From the NCBI GenBank assembly GCA_020637495.1, contig JACJVV010000001.1, positions 372,001 through 436,000 on the forward strand: 64,000 nucleotides of DNA. Direction: 5' to 3'. Below are positions 49,339-58,930 of the stretch, one piece after another. Under the pieces are notes generated by a model, which saw only the letters and a program-made list of their open reading frames with translations, ran no database searches and was not told where the DNA came from. How positions within the stretch are numbered: the first letter of the stretch is position 1; each line of letters opens with the position of its first letter. A program made the position numbers and the translations under genes. This DNA comes from Candidatus Woesearchaeota archaeon (GTDB lineage: Archaea > Nanobdellota > Nanobdellia > Woesearchaeales > JACJVV01).

Positions 49339-51374
49339 TCTGGACCAGTGTACATGATATAATGCACGAAACCTCCGCTAATCATGATTATCACTAAAAG
49401 TATCAATATGATTATTTTAATAAATTTAGGCGTCTTTTCAAATGCAATAAATGAATAAACAATCGCCATAGGGAGCAGGACAGGAAATAGATATCGTGCC
49501 TGCAATGCCATGTCAAATATCCCTATTCTCCTATACGTTAAGTAATTTACATAGAAAAACATCACAAAGATATATCCTGCAGCAAAAAAAAGGCAAGTCA
49601 CCAGTTCTTTCTTCAGTATACTTTTCACCTTCTCCTTGGAGTTAAAACCAAATGCAAATAGTGATAGAATGGCCAGTAATATATAACCATAGTATGCTTC
49701 ATTCCCTTTGTATAAAGAATAATGTGAGTTTATAGTGAAGAACCTTTTTCCGATATCCTCTGACCATTTTTTTGCATAAATAATTAATGGGTAGCTAGTC
49801 GTACTCTCCCACTTGCTTGTCATGCATACCTTATCTCCATTTCTAGTCCTTTCATCGACACATTTTCCATCTAAATTGCACAATCCCATATAGCAGCATA
49901 TGTTATCCTTATCTTCATAATAGTCTGGGACGCACCAGTAGAACTGAGAGACTTCCCCACACTCTGCATTCTGATTGCATTGCTCAGGGAAAATAAGTTC
50001 TGGTTGTTGAGATCCTGAAATATCTCTCTTATTAAAATCAATTATTCCTATGTTTATGAGTAGCAATGTTATTGATATGCACGAAACAACCAGTGCAATC
50101 CATTCTTTCCAATGCAATCTTCTCATTATTTCCTTCATTGATGGATATGTCCTGCTCACTAACAATGCTATAATTGCAAATAATCCTATCGGATAGAATG
50201 ATCCTTTTGTAAAGCATCCTAATGATAATATCCCTAGAAGGATGATGAGATCAATTCTCTTCTTATCCTGCATGGCCTTGATAGTATAATATAATGCTGA
50301 TACTGCCAGAAAATTAGCAAGATTATCATATGTTAGCATGCTAAAGAGGAAAACATACATGATGATATTTGTTAGTATTATCATGACTGCTATATGGATA
50401 TACCCATTATCAGTAATTCTCTTAATCGTGTTATATGCAATAAACAATGTTGCAATCCCAAATAATGAATTGATGAGCCTTAGCGCTATTATGGCGATTG
50501 TATTTGGAAGAGACAGGTTGAAAATGAATGCAAGAAATCCGATCATATAATGATATGGATAAGATTGCGACAAAAAGTTGCTTTCATACCCAAAATCTCC
50601 TCCATGAAAACTATTTTTATAGCCATCTATAACAATGAAATGGAAATTCTCGTCTGGTGATATCCCTCTGGCAGCAGTAGAAGCAAAGAAGACAACTTGA
50701 AAGATGAACCATATGAAAATCATAATTATGATCTTCTTCTTATTCTTATTTATGAAGAAATCAACTTTATTGATGAATAATTTTATATCTTTTATCGTGA
50801 TAAGATTTTTCCTTCTGAAGAATATGTAAGCTGGAATTAATAGCAGGATGAATACTGTGAATGATTTTGGGATCGTTGCTACATGATTTATCTTTTCTAT
50901 CAATGATGCTGTAGCTTCCAATGTAGGGTTCGGTCCTTCTTGCTCAACAATCATTGAATTATCTGAGAACGAGATTTCACTTATGTCTTTGCTTATCTTC
51001 AAACTTTGCAACAGATTCTCGCTGCCGACACAATATCTTCTGAACAGATTCTTGATACAGATATCATGTATTATGATATTGTAATTGGTATTATGAAGAT
51101 CAAATCTCAATTCTGACACTTCTTTGAACGGGAGGTTGAAAGCAACCAAAGCTGATCTATATACCGGTACTATGTATGATGGTTTCTTCTGGAAAATTGA
51201 ATGATATCCGAATCCTATGCTATAATACATCTGATAATCTGGGTATCCTTCAGATGTCATGTTGAATTCTATGTTCGAAGGGAAGGTCAAATTCACCGTC
51301 AGCATGAATATTGAAGATAATATCAAAACCAGAATTACAATCATATCTACGGCTAAAAGAATTATCTTCTTCAT
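49314..51374 (-). CDS. GT-C-like multi-span membrane protein with Cys-rich outer loop
   Basis: 686 residues with a signal-type first span, an outside domain (about 40-165), then roughly ten spans. The loop RGISPDENFHF after the second span has the acidic D-E motif seen in GT-C glycosyltransferases and DUF2142-type proteins. Between later spans is a Cys-rich loop (CNQNAECG ... CVDERTRNGDKVC) of about 60 residues with ten cysteines, recalling the CxxxxxCG modules of the giant protein at 29993. Role probably transfer of a lipid-linked sugar outside the membrane. Confidence 0.7.
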   Translation of the reverse strand: MKKIILLAVDMIVILVLILSSIFMLTVNLTFPSNIEFNMTSEGYPDYQMYYSIGFGYHSIFQKKPSYIVPVYRSALVAFNLPFKEVSELRFDLHNTNYNIIIHDICIKNLFRRYCVGSENLLQSLKISKDISEISFSDNSMIVEQEGPNPTLEATASLIEKINHVATIPKSFTVFILLLIPAYIFFRRKNLITIKDIKLFINKVDFFINKNKKKIIIMIFIWFIFQVVFFASTAARGISPDENFHFIVIDGYKNSFHGGDFGYESNFLSQSYPYHYMIGFLAFIFNLSLPNTIAIIALRLINSLFGIATLFIAYNTIKRITDNGYIHIAVMIILTNIIMYVFLFSMLTYDNLANFLAVSALYYTIKAMQDKKRIDLIILLGILSLGCFTKGSFYPIGLFAIIALLVSRTYPSMKEIMRRLHWKEWIALVVSCISITLLLINIGIIDFNKRDISGSQQPELIFPEQCNQNAECGEVSQFYWCVPDYYEDKDNICCYMGLCNLDGKCVDERTRNGDKVCMTSKWESTTSYPLIIYAKKWSEDIGKRFFTINSHYSLYKGNEAYYGYILLAILSLFAFGFNSKEKVKSILKKELVTCLFFAAGYIFVMFFYVNYLTYRRIGIFDMALQARYLFPVLLPMAIVYSFIAFEKTPKFIKIIILILLVIIMISGGFVHYIMYTGPEWYLPIYQ

Positions 51375-52447
51375 CTTACTCTTCTCAGGTGATTCTCAAT
51401 AATCTTATAGTCATAAGATGTATCTTTTACTACATTCTTCCATAACTTGATATTACTAAGCTTGTTTGGATTATCTCTTAGCAATTCCACTTTCAAGAAT
51501 GGACATCTGAATTCCTCTATCAATTCCTTCCAGAAGAAATGGCTTGGGTTGACAAAAAATCTTCTCATATGCATCTTAAGCTTAAGATCTGAGAACTTGT
51601 ATGCGAATTCTGATACCTCTTCATACTTACATAATGCTCCTACTGTGAAACCATATCTTTGCATAAATTTTGTTATTCCAATCTCATATTTTATTATCAG
51701 CCTTCGTTTATTCTTAATATCTTCAATATTTTCCATAAACTCCATCAGTTTTCTTACTGTTCTTCTCTTGAAGACTAGAAAGTAGCTTTGTAGATGATGG
51801 CTTATCTCGTAAGAATCTGTTATACCCCAAACATCAAACTCTTGCATCTTCTTCATGATTTCATCAAGGCCAAATAAAGGCCCATATACGCTATCATTGG
51901 CAAGAATAATGTTATCGTATCCACTAATATCCGTATTTGCAATCCCACAATACCAGCTTCCGAAATCCCTTCCAGTATTCTCCCTTAGGATTATTTTAGA
52001 GCAGTATACGCTTGCCTTCTTAATGCTATTATTATCAATATTTTTGCATGTGCTTATCAAGATTATATCTGTGCCAATCTCATGTAGTTTTCTGATGTAA
52101 TATATCACATGATCATCTATCTTGTTGTCAACATCATAATGTGCAAAAAAGCAGATGTTATTTCTTTTTATCTGTTCCTGTTCTGATCCATAGGACCTGA
52201 TATATCCTTCTGCTATCTTTTTTCTCTTTATCTCAAGCCCGCTGCTAAATCTTACGAATATATTCTTTATCATCCTCAAAGGAGCAGTAAGCTTCCATGA
52301 CGTGGAATTAAATATCTGCTCTACAGTTGAGTTCATCTGATATAATTCCTGCATAAGTGTTCTATTCCTATTTGAGAGTTCCTTATTCCTCTTCTTAAGC
52401 TCTGCAAGCTCTCTCTTTGTCTTATTATCTACCACTTTTCTCCTCAT
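51371..52447 (-). CDS. RgpF-like rhamnan synthesis protein
   Basis: 358 residues: an N-terminal coiled coil (ELAKKRNKELSNRNRTLMQ-like), then an RgpF/rhamnan-synthesis-F type domain (FFAHYDVDNKIDDHVIYYIRKLHEIG, NTGRDFGSWYCGI, ILANDSVYGPLFGLDE, WGITDSYE). Members are linked to rhamnose-containing polysaccharides, consistent with rmlACD in the same operon. It overlaps the 49314 gene by four bases and the ATPase gene by 23. Confidence 0.85.
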   Translation of the reverse strand: MRRKVVDNKTKRELAELKKRNKELSNRNRTLMQELYQMNSTVEQIFNSTSWKLTAPLRMIKNIFVRFSSGLEIKRKKIAEGYIRSYGSEQEQIKRNNICFFAHYDVDNKIDDHVIYYIRKLHEIGTDIILISTCKNIDNNSIKKASVYCSKIILRENTGRDFGSWYCGIANTDISGYDNIILANDSVYGPLFGLDEIMKKMQEFDVWGITDSYEISHHLQSYFLVFKRRTVRKLMEFMENIEDIKNKRRLIIKYEIGITKFMQRYGFTVGALCKYEEVSEFAYKFSDLKLKMHMRRFFVNPSHFFWKELIEEFRCPFLKVELLRDNPNKLSNIKLWKNVVKDTSYDYKIIENHLRRVR

Positions 52448-53180
52448 TCTTTATCATAGCCAGATATTTATCCACTACCGTGTTGATCTTACCCTGCCCT
52501 ATGACCTTACCATTCTCTAGAAGGATACCTTTATCGCAAAATTGTTTCATAACATTATAATCATGACTGACTAGGATTATTGTCTTACCTTGTTTCTTAA
52601 ATCTCCTGAACACCTCATAACATTTATCCTGGAATTTTATATCTCCTACAGCTAGTGCTTCATCGACCAGAAATATCGGAGCATAAGATTGGATTGCTAC
52701 AGAAAATGCCAATCTGACCTGCATTCCCGATGAATAGTTCTTGAGCTTCTGGTCAATGAACCTCTCAAGCTCTGAGAATTCAAGTATATCTTTCAGCTTA
52801 TCATCAATCTCTTTCTTAGTCAAACCAAGAACTGCCCCATATAGATAAACATTGTCCCTTCCTGATAGCTCACCATTGAAGCCTACACCTAATTCAAGGA
52901 ATGGCGAGATATCCCCTTTGATATTTATCTCACCGCTATCTGGATGATAAATTCCTGCAAGAAGTTTTAGTAGTGTGCTCTTTCCTGAACCGTTCCTACC
53001 TATTATGCCAACAAATTCACCTTCTTTAATCTCAAAGCTGATATCATCTACCGCATAAAAAGTCTCAAATGTTTTTCTTCTAAATAAATTGATCAATGTA
53101 ACCTTAAGTGAATCTGTCTTCTCGTGCGGTATCACAAATCTTTTCTTGACATTTCTTATCTCAATCATGCTCTTATTCAT
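52425..53180 (-). CDS. Polysaccharide ABC exporter ATPase (Wzt/TagH-like)
   Basis: About 251 residues: Walker A GRNGSGKST, the family-specific SPFLELGVGFNGELSGRDNV segment, signature YSSGMQVRLAF, and Walker B FLVDEALAVGD. It belongs to the KpsT/Wzt/TagH group. It lacks the extra C-terminal carbohydrate-binding domain of full Wzt, so it should not need a chain-end tag. Start at 53180, 13 bases after the permease stop; a longer frame would overlap it. Confidence 0.92.
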   Translation of the reverse strand: MNKSMIEIRNVKKRFVIPHEKTDSLKVTLINLFRRKTFETFYAVDDISFEIKEGEFVGIIGRNGSGKSTLLKLLAGIYHPDSGEINIKGDISPFLELGVGFNGELSGRDNVYLYGAVLGLTKKEIDDKLKDILEFSELERFIDQKLKNYSSGMQVRLAFSVAIQSYAPIFLVDEALAVGDIKFQDKCYEVFRRFKKQGKTIILVSHDYNVMKQFCDKGILLENGKVIGQGKINTVVDKYLAMIKNEEKSGR

Positions 53181-53193
53181 TTTATCTTCCCGA

Positions 53194-53952
53194 TTAAAGC
53201 TCCTCTGCAAATCTTAATGATCTTTTATTGAATATCAATATACTAATAACTAGGATAATTATTATCACAATAGTTGTTATTAAAGTCTCTATAGGTGAAA
53301 ATCCCACATTGTAAATTATAACATTCCTTGAGTTCGTAATAATATTTGCTAATGGGTTTAGAAATATTATATCTTTCAAGTATGCAGGGATGCTTGCAAC
53401 CGGATAGATAATAGGTGTTGCCCAAAAGCCAATCTGTAGCAATACTTCCCAGATATGCTTAATGTCTCTGAATTTTAGATAGAAAGCCCCTAGGAAGAAT
53501 GATACCCCTAATGCCATTAATAATAATTGCAGCATGAATATCGCAAAGAAAAAGAGATTCCAACTAGGCTTGATTCCTGCAATTATGATAAATATTACCA
53601 GGACTACTAGGTTGAGGATAAGACTCAATAATGAAGTCAAATTTGATGCAACAAGTATTATCCATTTCGGGAAATTGATTTTTGAGATCAGAGACGACTT
53701 GTATTGCATTGACGTCATCCCATTCGTAGTCGCTTCAACGAAATATGTCCATAAAATTATTCCCAATAGCAAATATAGCTGATAGTATTCTATATTATCA
53801 AACCTTATTATCAAAGAGAATACGACATATAGCAGCATGAACATAAGTAATGGGTTCAGAAGGCTCCATAAGTAGCCCAGGATCGAATTATTATACCTAA
53901 GTTTGAAATCAGTAATAGATAATTCTTTGATAAGGAACCAGTAATTTTTCAT
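53194..53952 (-). CDS. Polysaccharide ABC exporter permease (ABC-2 type)
   Basis: 252 residues with six spans and the family pattern KLRYNNSILGYLWSLLNPLLMFMLLYVVF and the end region NPLANIITNSRNVIIYN. It is the Wzm/TagG/KpsM-type partner of the ATPase that follows. GGGGGTTTTC stands just before the ATG. It is the first gene of the polysaccharide operon; the 105-base gap to the divergent GT2 gene carries the promoter. Confidence 0.92.
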   Translation of the reverse strand: MKNYWFLIKELSITDFKLRYNNSILGYLWSLLNPLLMFMLLYVVFSLIIRFDNIEYYQLYLLLGIILWTYFVEATTNGMTSMQYKSSLISKINFPKWIILVASNLTSLLSLILNLVVLVIFIIIAGIKPSWNLFFFAIFMLQLLLMALGVSFFLGAFYLKFRDIKHIWEVLLQIGFWATPIIYPVASIPAYLKDIIFLNPLANIITNSRNVIIYNVGFSPIETLITTIVIIIILVISILIFNKRSLRFAEEL

Positions 53953-54030
53953 GAAAACCCCCTAAATAAGTTTTAAGTCATTGAGATTTTTAAATGTTGC
54001 TGTAAATAGATTGATCCTCATGATAAATGA

Positions 54031-54040
54031 TATAAATATC
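54031..54040 (+). promoter_or_regulatory. TATA box of 54058 glycosyltransferase
   Basis: TATAAATATC centred about 24 bases before the ATG, leaderless spacing. Confidence 0.5.
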
Positions 54041-54057
54041 TCACTTTATACTCAGAT

Positions 54058-54783
54058 ATGAAAGATGTAACAATCATCATAGTCACATATAACTCAGCAG
54101 CCCATATCACTGATTGCTTGAATTCTATCAAGGGTCAAAAAGTAATCATTGTTGACAACAATTCAACTGATGATACTATCGATATCTGTTCAAATTCCGA
54201 TGCAGTTCTTATAGAAAACCCTTGTAATCTTGGATATGCGAAGGCAGTAAACATAGGACTAAAGAAAGTAAAGACCAAATATGCATTGCTGATAAATCCA
54301 GATGTCTTAATTGAAGTTAAGGCAATAAAAGAGATGATCAGATTCATGGCTAAGAATCCAGATTGTGACATACAAGGTCCAAAATTAATCAATAACCGCG
54401 GTAAGCTTCTTTATTCATGTCATCGTTTTCCAACTTTCAATTCACTTCTTGGGAGGAGATTAGGCCTATTCAAGCGTGATGTTAAAAAGTATCTGATGAA
54501 GGATTTTGATCATGAAACTGCAATAAAAGTTGATTGGGTATCAGGCGGCTGTATGCTTTTCAGGACAGCGATATGCATGGATGAACGTTATTTCTTATAT
54601 TTTGAGGATGTTGATCTATGCGTCGGAAGAAATGTGTATTATAATCCTAAAGCAATAGCCATCCATGAAGCGCAACGTCAGTCTGCTAGAAATATTGTGC
54701 TTTTCATTGTCCATTCAATTAGCTACCTGAAGTTCAGGACAAAGCACGCAAAGGTTTATAAAAAATTAGTCGCTGATTATTGA
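54058..54783 (+). CDS. Family 2 glycosyltransferase
   Basis: 241 residues, GT-A fold: VTIIIVTYNSAAHITDCLNSI, IIVDNNSTDDTIDIC, NLGYAKAVNIGLK, LLINPDVLI (DxD-like), VDWVSGGCMLFR and ERYFLYFEDVDLCVG. This is the same rhamnosyltransferase-like type as the 48361 gene. It is followed one base later by the phosphosugar transferase gene, so both are co-translated. Confidence 0.9.
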   Translation: MKDVTIIIVTYNSAAHITDCLNSIKGQKVIIVDNNSTDDTIDICSNSDAVLIENPCNLGYAKAVNIGLKKVKTKYALLINPDVLIEVKAIKEMIRFMAKNPDCDIQGPKLINNRGKLLYSCHRFPTFNSLLGRRLGLFKRDVKKYLMKDFDHETAIKVDWVSGGCMLFRTAICMDERYFLYFEDVDLCVGRNVYYNPKAIAIHEAQRQSARNIVLFIVHSISYLKFRTKHAKVYKKLVADY

Positions 54784-54784
54784 T

Positions 54785-55780
54785 ATGACTCCGTATTCAG
54801 TGTTAGCATTATTATTCAGTTTTCTTTTCACATCGTACCTTATACCTAAGTGGATCTATCGTGCAAAAAAAGCAAAACTAGTTGGAAAAGATGTTCATAA
54901 GTTAGGCTCTAAGAAAGTCGCAGAAGTTGGAGGTCTTCCAGTGATCTGCGGTTTTACAGGCGGGTTATTAGTTTATATCGCATTCAAAGTATTCATATTC
55001 AACGATAACAGTTCAATAGCAGCGATATTCGCAGCTATAATGGCCATATCAACAGCAGCCGTGATCGGCTTTGTTGATGATCTATTGGGATGGAAAATAG
55101 GGCTACGGCAATTTCAGAAGGCAATATTGTCATTAGGGATTGCAATACCAATAGTTGTTATCAACGCAGGTTCATCTGTCATGAATTTTCCTTTTGTAGG
55201 ATATGTTGATTTTGGATTGATATATCCATTAGTGCTAATCCCTTTAGCGATTGTCTTTACTTCCAATGCATTTAATATGGTTGGAGGTTTCAATGGCCTA
55301 GAAGCTGGGATGGGGATAATATTGCTTACATCCATGGCATATATGACTTTCATTCTTGGACATTATTGGGTTGCTATCATGGGTGCTTCAATGGTCGCTG
55401 CTCTGCTTGGTTTTATGCTATTCAATTGGTATCCTGCAAAAATCTTCCCAGGAGATACATTAACATATTCTGTCGGTGCATTATTCGGCATAATGGCCAT
55501 CATGGGAAATATCGAAAAATTTTCTGTCATACTCTTCTCACTCTACATTCTTCAATTCTTCTTGAAACTTAGGGGTATGATGCAGAAGGAATCGTTTGTT
55601 GGTGTCAAAAAGAATGGTACACTTAAAATACCTAAGAAAGCATATGGGATTGAGCATCTAGCGGTCATTATCCTAAGCAGATTGACAAAAGAAGTGACTG
55701 AGCGGAAGGTTGTGGTTAGCTTATTATCGGTTCAAGTATCAATAGCTCTTATTACAATAGCATATTTTAGTTGCTGTTAA
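54785..55780 (+). CDS. Glycosyltransferase family 4 (WecA/AglH/MraY-type)
   Basis: 331 residues, about ten spans. Signature positions: GFVDDLLGWKIGLRQFQK (Asp-Asp of the active site), FTSNAFNMVGGFNGLEAGMG (NxxNxxDG-like, here GFNG), FPGDTLTYSVGALFG. Such enzymes transfer a phospho-sugar from UDP-sugar to a polyprenyl phosphate and begin glycan assembly. In archaea the best match in role is AglH/WecA. It ends four bases into the divergent GalE stop. Confidence 0.88.
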   Translation: MTPYSVLALLFSFLFTSYLIPKWIYRAKKAKLVGKDVHKLGSKKVAEVGGLPVICGFTGGLLVYIAFKVFIFNDNSSIAAIFAAIMAISTAAVIGFVDDLLGWKIGLRQFQKAILSLGIAIPIVVINAGSSVMNFPFVGYVDFGLIYPLVLIPLAIVFTSNAFNMVGGFNGLEAGMGIILLTSMAYMTFILGHYWVAIMGASMVAALLGFMLFNWYPAKIFPGDTLTYSVGALFGIMAIMGNIEKFSVILFSLYILQFFLKLRGMMQKESFVGVKKNGTLKIPKKAYGIEHLAVIILSRLTKEVTERKVVVSLLSVQVSIALITIAYFSCC

Positions 55781-56736
55781 TCTTTCTTACTAATGTCTAA
55801 TCCATATGCTTTAAATGTAGACTTAATCATGTCAGAAATCTTCTTCTTGGGATTCCAATTGAGCATCCTTTTTGCTTTTCTGTTTGATGCTACAAGGATA
55901 CCAGGGTCACCAGCTCTTCTAAGACCAAATTTGTATCTGAACTTTTTGCCTGATACTCTCATGAATTCATTAACAAGTTCCATCACACTGAAGCCTTTGC
56001 CTGTGCCAAGATTCAAAGCTCCATTATAATCTGTTCTGAGAGCAAGTATATGGGCATCAACCAGGTCATTGACATCAACATAATCTCTTATGCAAGTGCC
56101 ATCTTTTGTCTTATAGTCTTTTCCAAAAATTGTAAGGCACTCTCTTTTTCCTGACATAACTTCAAGAATCACAGGGAATATATTCAGTGCGTTGGGGTCA
56201 ATATAATCAAGTCCGCCATCTCCTGCGACATTGAAATATCTTAAAGCTACATAATCAATATTATGAATCTTGTGATACCATTCAATAGTCTTCTCCATTG
56301 CAAGTTTTGTATACCCATAAAAATTTATAGGTTCAAGAGGATGCGATTCTGTTATTATCTTTGTCTTTGGCATACCATACACTGCTGCACTAGATGAGAA
56401 TATTATCTTCTGTACTTTATATTTGACCATTATATTAAGAAGGTTGGTCATGCCAACAATATTATCAGAATATTTCACAGCATTTTCCATTGATTCTCCA
56501 ACTGCTTTATATGATGAAAAATGGATTACAGCATCAAACTTGTGTTTCTTGAAGACTTTCTCAAGAGAACTCTTATCAACAAGATCAACCTTATAGAATT
56601 CTGCCTTCTTATCAACTAGTTCTCTTTTTCCTTTTGAGAGATTGTCAATCACTACTACGGATTCTTTCTTCCTGATCAACTCTTTGACTGCAACACTGCC
56701 AATATATCCGGCTCCACCAGTTACTAAAATCTTCAT
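55777..56736 (-). CDS. galE: UDP-glucose 4-epimerase
   Basis: 319 residues, extended SDR: GGAGYIGSVAVKEL, VVIDNLSKGKRELV, VIHFSSYKAVGESM, SSSAAVYG, and catalytic YGYTKLAME (YxxxK). The C-terminal substrate region with RDYVDVNDLVDAH and LNLGTGKGFSV is typical of GalE. It interconverts UDP-glucose and UDP-galactose (or GlcNAc/GalNAc). Faces the phosphosugar transferase gene tail to tail. Confidence 0.92.
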   Translation of the reverse strand: MKILVTGGAGYIGSVAVKELIRKKESVVVIDNLSKGKRELVDKKAEFYKVDLVDKSSLEKVFKKHKFDAVIHFSSYKAVGESMENAVKYSDNIVGMTNLLNIMVKYKVQKIIFSSSAAVYGMPKTKIITESHPLEPINFYGYTKLAMEKTIEWYHKIHNIDYVALRYFNVAGDGGLDYIDPNALNIFPVILEVMSGKRECLTIFGKDYKTKDGTCIRDYVDVNDLVDAHILALRTDYNGALNLGTGKGFSVMELVNEFMRVSGKKFRYKFGLRRAGDPGILVASNRKAKRMLNWNPKKKISDMIKSTFKAYGLDISKKD

Positions 56737-56878
56737 AATCCACTTTTAGAAAACAGGGTATTTATATTTTTCCTTTGTTTCATAGCATGCAGGTATTATC
56801 ACTTCTATATCTCTACTTTTTTGTGCCTAAAAATGACTCTTAGAAATGGCTTAAATCATATTCAAATCTATCAAAAAG

Positions 56879-56888
56879 TATATATATG
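56879..56888 (+). promoter_or_regulatory. TATA box of the 56909 gene
   Basis: GTATATATAT centred about 26 bases before the ATG at 56909; leaderless. Confidence 0.55.
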
Positions 56889-56908
56889 AGCTCTCTTTTA
56901 AAAATACC

Positions 56909-57670
56909 ATGGCATCTAAGGATTTCAACTTATCAATGGACGATTATATCAGTACAAGAAGGGACAAAAAGTCACTCTTTTTTGAAACTAAGAAACGAAA
57001 TGATGAGATGGATGATGAAGTGCCTTCAGGAGTAAGTTCAGACTCAGTATACATCATCAAGAAGCCGAAAACCTTCTGGAACAAGCTGATGGAGAAATTT
57101 TCAGGTACAGAAGAAGAAGATTTTCAGGAAAGATCCAAAGAAGAAAGCGTTGAGGTATCCAAGGAGTCAGAGCAGGTATTTGAACAGGAATATGATGAGA
57201 TAAAGCAGGAAGAGAAGAAAGGATTCTTGAGCTGGCTTTCAGGCATATTCTCAAGCAAAGTAAATGAGACATATGAAGATATAGACCAACAGGAGATGCT
57301 TGAAGAGAAGAGCACCTTTGATGGGGCAGACATACAGAGGGATTCGGAGCAGATGACATTAGAACAAACACAGGAGCCTGAAGCTGAAAAGAAAGGACTT
57401 TGGGAAAGCATATTGAGCTTCTTCGGTCTAGGCATAGACAAGGAAGATGATGGAGAAAGTGATGAAGAGAATGTCCAAGAATCGATTGAGAAGATCAATA
57501 CATCTGAAGAGCTTGAATCAATGAAAAAAGATTTCAAGGAAATAGCTGTAATATCTACTGCTGCCTTCAAGAAACTGCCTAAGGAGCAATTTGAACTTTT
57601 CAAGAAATCGTCTGATTTCGCAAAGTTCAAAGAGATACTAAAGAAACATGAGATAATACGCGAGAAATAG
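56909..57670 (+). CDS. Acidic protein with three amphipathic aromatic segments
   Basis: 253 residues, very rich in Glu/Asp/Ser and probably disordered in large part. Three similar short segments stand out: KTFWNKLMEKFSG (54-66), KGFLSWLSGIFSS (104-116) and KGLWESILSFFGL (162-174), each a basic-led amphipathic helix with Trp/Phe, separated by acidic linkers of about 40-45 residues. The C-terminal 60 residues (about 190-253) form a helical domain. No signal peptide, so it is cytoplasmic; the helices suggest binding to membrane or to a partner. Twelve bases upstream of a membrane-anchored Ig-like gene in one transcript. Confidence 0.65.
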   Translation: MASKDFNLSMDDYISTRRDKKSLFFETKKRNDEMDDEVPSGVSSDSVYIIKKPKTFWNKLMEKFSGTEEEDFQERSKEESVEVSKESEQVFEQEYDEIKQEEKKGFLSWLSGIFSSKVNETYEDIDQQEMLEEKSTFDGADIQRDSEQMTLEQTQEPEAEKKGLWESILSFFGLGIDKEDDGESDEENVQESIEKINTSEELESMKKDFKEIAVISTAAFKKLPKEQFELFKKSSDFAKFKEILKKHEIIREK

Positions 57671-57681
57671 TCTTTAGAAAA

Positions 57682-58884
57682 ATGAGATTCTTAATGAGAT
57701 CTTTAAACACTAGTATTATTTTTCTGTTATTATTGATAGCTATCTCCATAATACCTTCTGCATTAGCTGATATAACCCTGCATAATATAGATGAAGAGTA
57801 TTATCTCGGAGAAGAGCTTATCGTGAATACAACAATAGAGAGCGATAAGGACCTGTATGGTTTCTTGTCATTGAGCCTTGTGTGCCCTGATACCAGTTTT
57901 GAATATTTCAGGATACCTATGGTACTTGATGAAGATGTATCTGTCAAAGTTGAATCTGAACCTCTTATCCTATCTAGGAAAATAACAAAATCGGATAAGT
58001 GCAGCGTCCTAGCTAAATTCAGCGACCAGGAGAATGATGTCATATTTGATGAGAGATCAGACAAATTTGCAATAAATTCAGGTTTTGAGTTTGGTGTTTC
58101 TGTTAATGAAAGAGTTTTTGCTCCTGGAAATACATTGAAAGCAGACATAACAGTATATGTTCCTGGCGAGACAATTAGGAAGATGAATCTTGATATCATC
58201 CTTGGGAAGAAGTTGACAAGTTATGAGCTAACTGAAAATCATTTAACAATCCAGCATGTAATCCCTGCAGATATGCCATCTGGCAAGCAGAAGATCTTCT
58301 TTGAGATAAATGATGGGTATGGAAACCAGGAAGAGTTCGAACAGGAGATAGAAATATTGCAGACTCCTACAAGTATAAGGAATACTCTTTCCAGAACAAA
58401 TTTTTATGCTGATCAGGCCAATGAATCCTTCAATTTTACAACTGAATTACTTGATCAGGGTGGAGAGTTGATCAAAGATAATGTCTTGTATGTAAAAGTT
58501 CTTGATCCTGACGGTGATAGCGTATATTATGAGAGCGTCAAATCTGGAGAGATATTTGTATGGAATCTAAACAGAGGATTGAAACCTGGTGATTATAACA
58601 TATTATCTGAATATGAAGGCATCCGGGAAGTTTCCACTATCAAGGTAGCAAACAAGGATTACAAGAAAGTTCTTGAAGAACTTGAACAGACTGTTAATTC
58701 TAATGAAAGCATCGTTGATGCATCTGATCAAGAAGGCAAATCTGATATTGGCTTCAACGGCTGGTCTTATCTGATGTGGTTCATTATTGTTCTAGCGATA
58801 CTTTATGTATTCTATAAAGCTGGAAGAAGCCATGAACGAAGACGGAACAAGAAAAGCAAAAAAGGAAAAGATATATGGTCTTGA
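57682..58884 (+). CDS. Secreted Ig-like protein with C-terminal membrane anchor
   Basis: 400 residues: signal peptide (SIIFLLLLIAISIIPSALA), several Ig-like beta domains (DEEYYLGEELIVNTTIESD, APGNTLKADITVYVPGETI), a C-terminal span (YLMWFIIVLAILYVFYKAG) and a strongly basic tail (HERRRNKKSKKGKD). It has the same general plan as the 25990 and 34967 proteins. The basic tail would face the acidic protein encoded just upstream, which suggests the two bind (inference). Confidence 0.7.
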   Translation: MRFLMRSLNTSIIFLLLLIAISIIPSALADITLHNIDEEYYLGEELIVNTTIESDKDLYGFLSLSLVCPDTSFEYFRIPMVLDEDVSVKVESEPLILSRKITKSDKCSVLAKFSDQENDVIFDERSDKFAINSGFEFGVSVNERVFAPGNTLKADITVYVPGETIRKMNLDIILGKKLTSYELTENHLTIQHVIPADMPSGKQKIFFEINDGYGNQEEFEQEIEILQTPTSIRNTLSRTNFYADQANESFNFTTELLDQGGELIKDNVLYVKVLDPDGDSVYYESVKSGEIFVWNLNRGLKPGDYNILSEYEGIREVSTIKVANKDYKKVLEELEQTVNSNESIVDASDQEGKSDIGFNGWSYLMWFIIVLAILYVFYKAGRSHERRRNKKSKKGKDIWS

Positions 58885-58930
58885 TTATCAATTATTAACA
58901 TCTATTTTTAGGCTAATTTTTCTAACTAAC

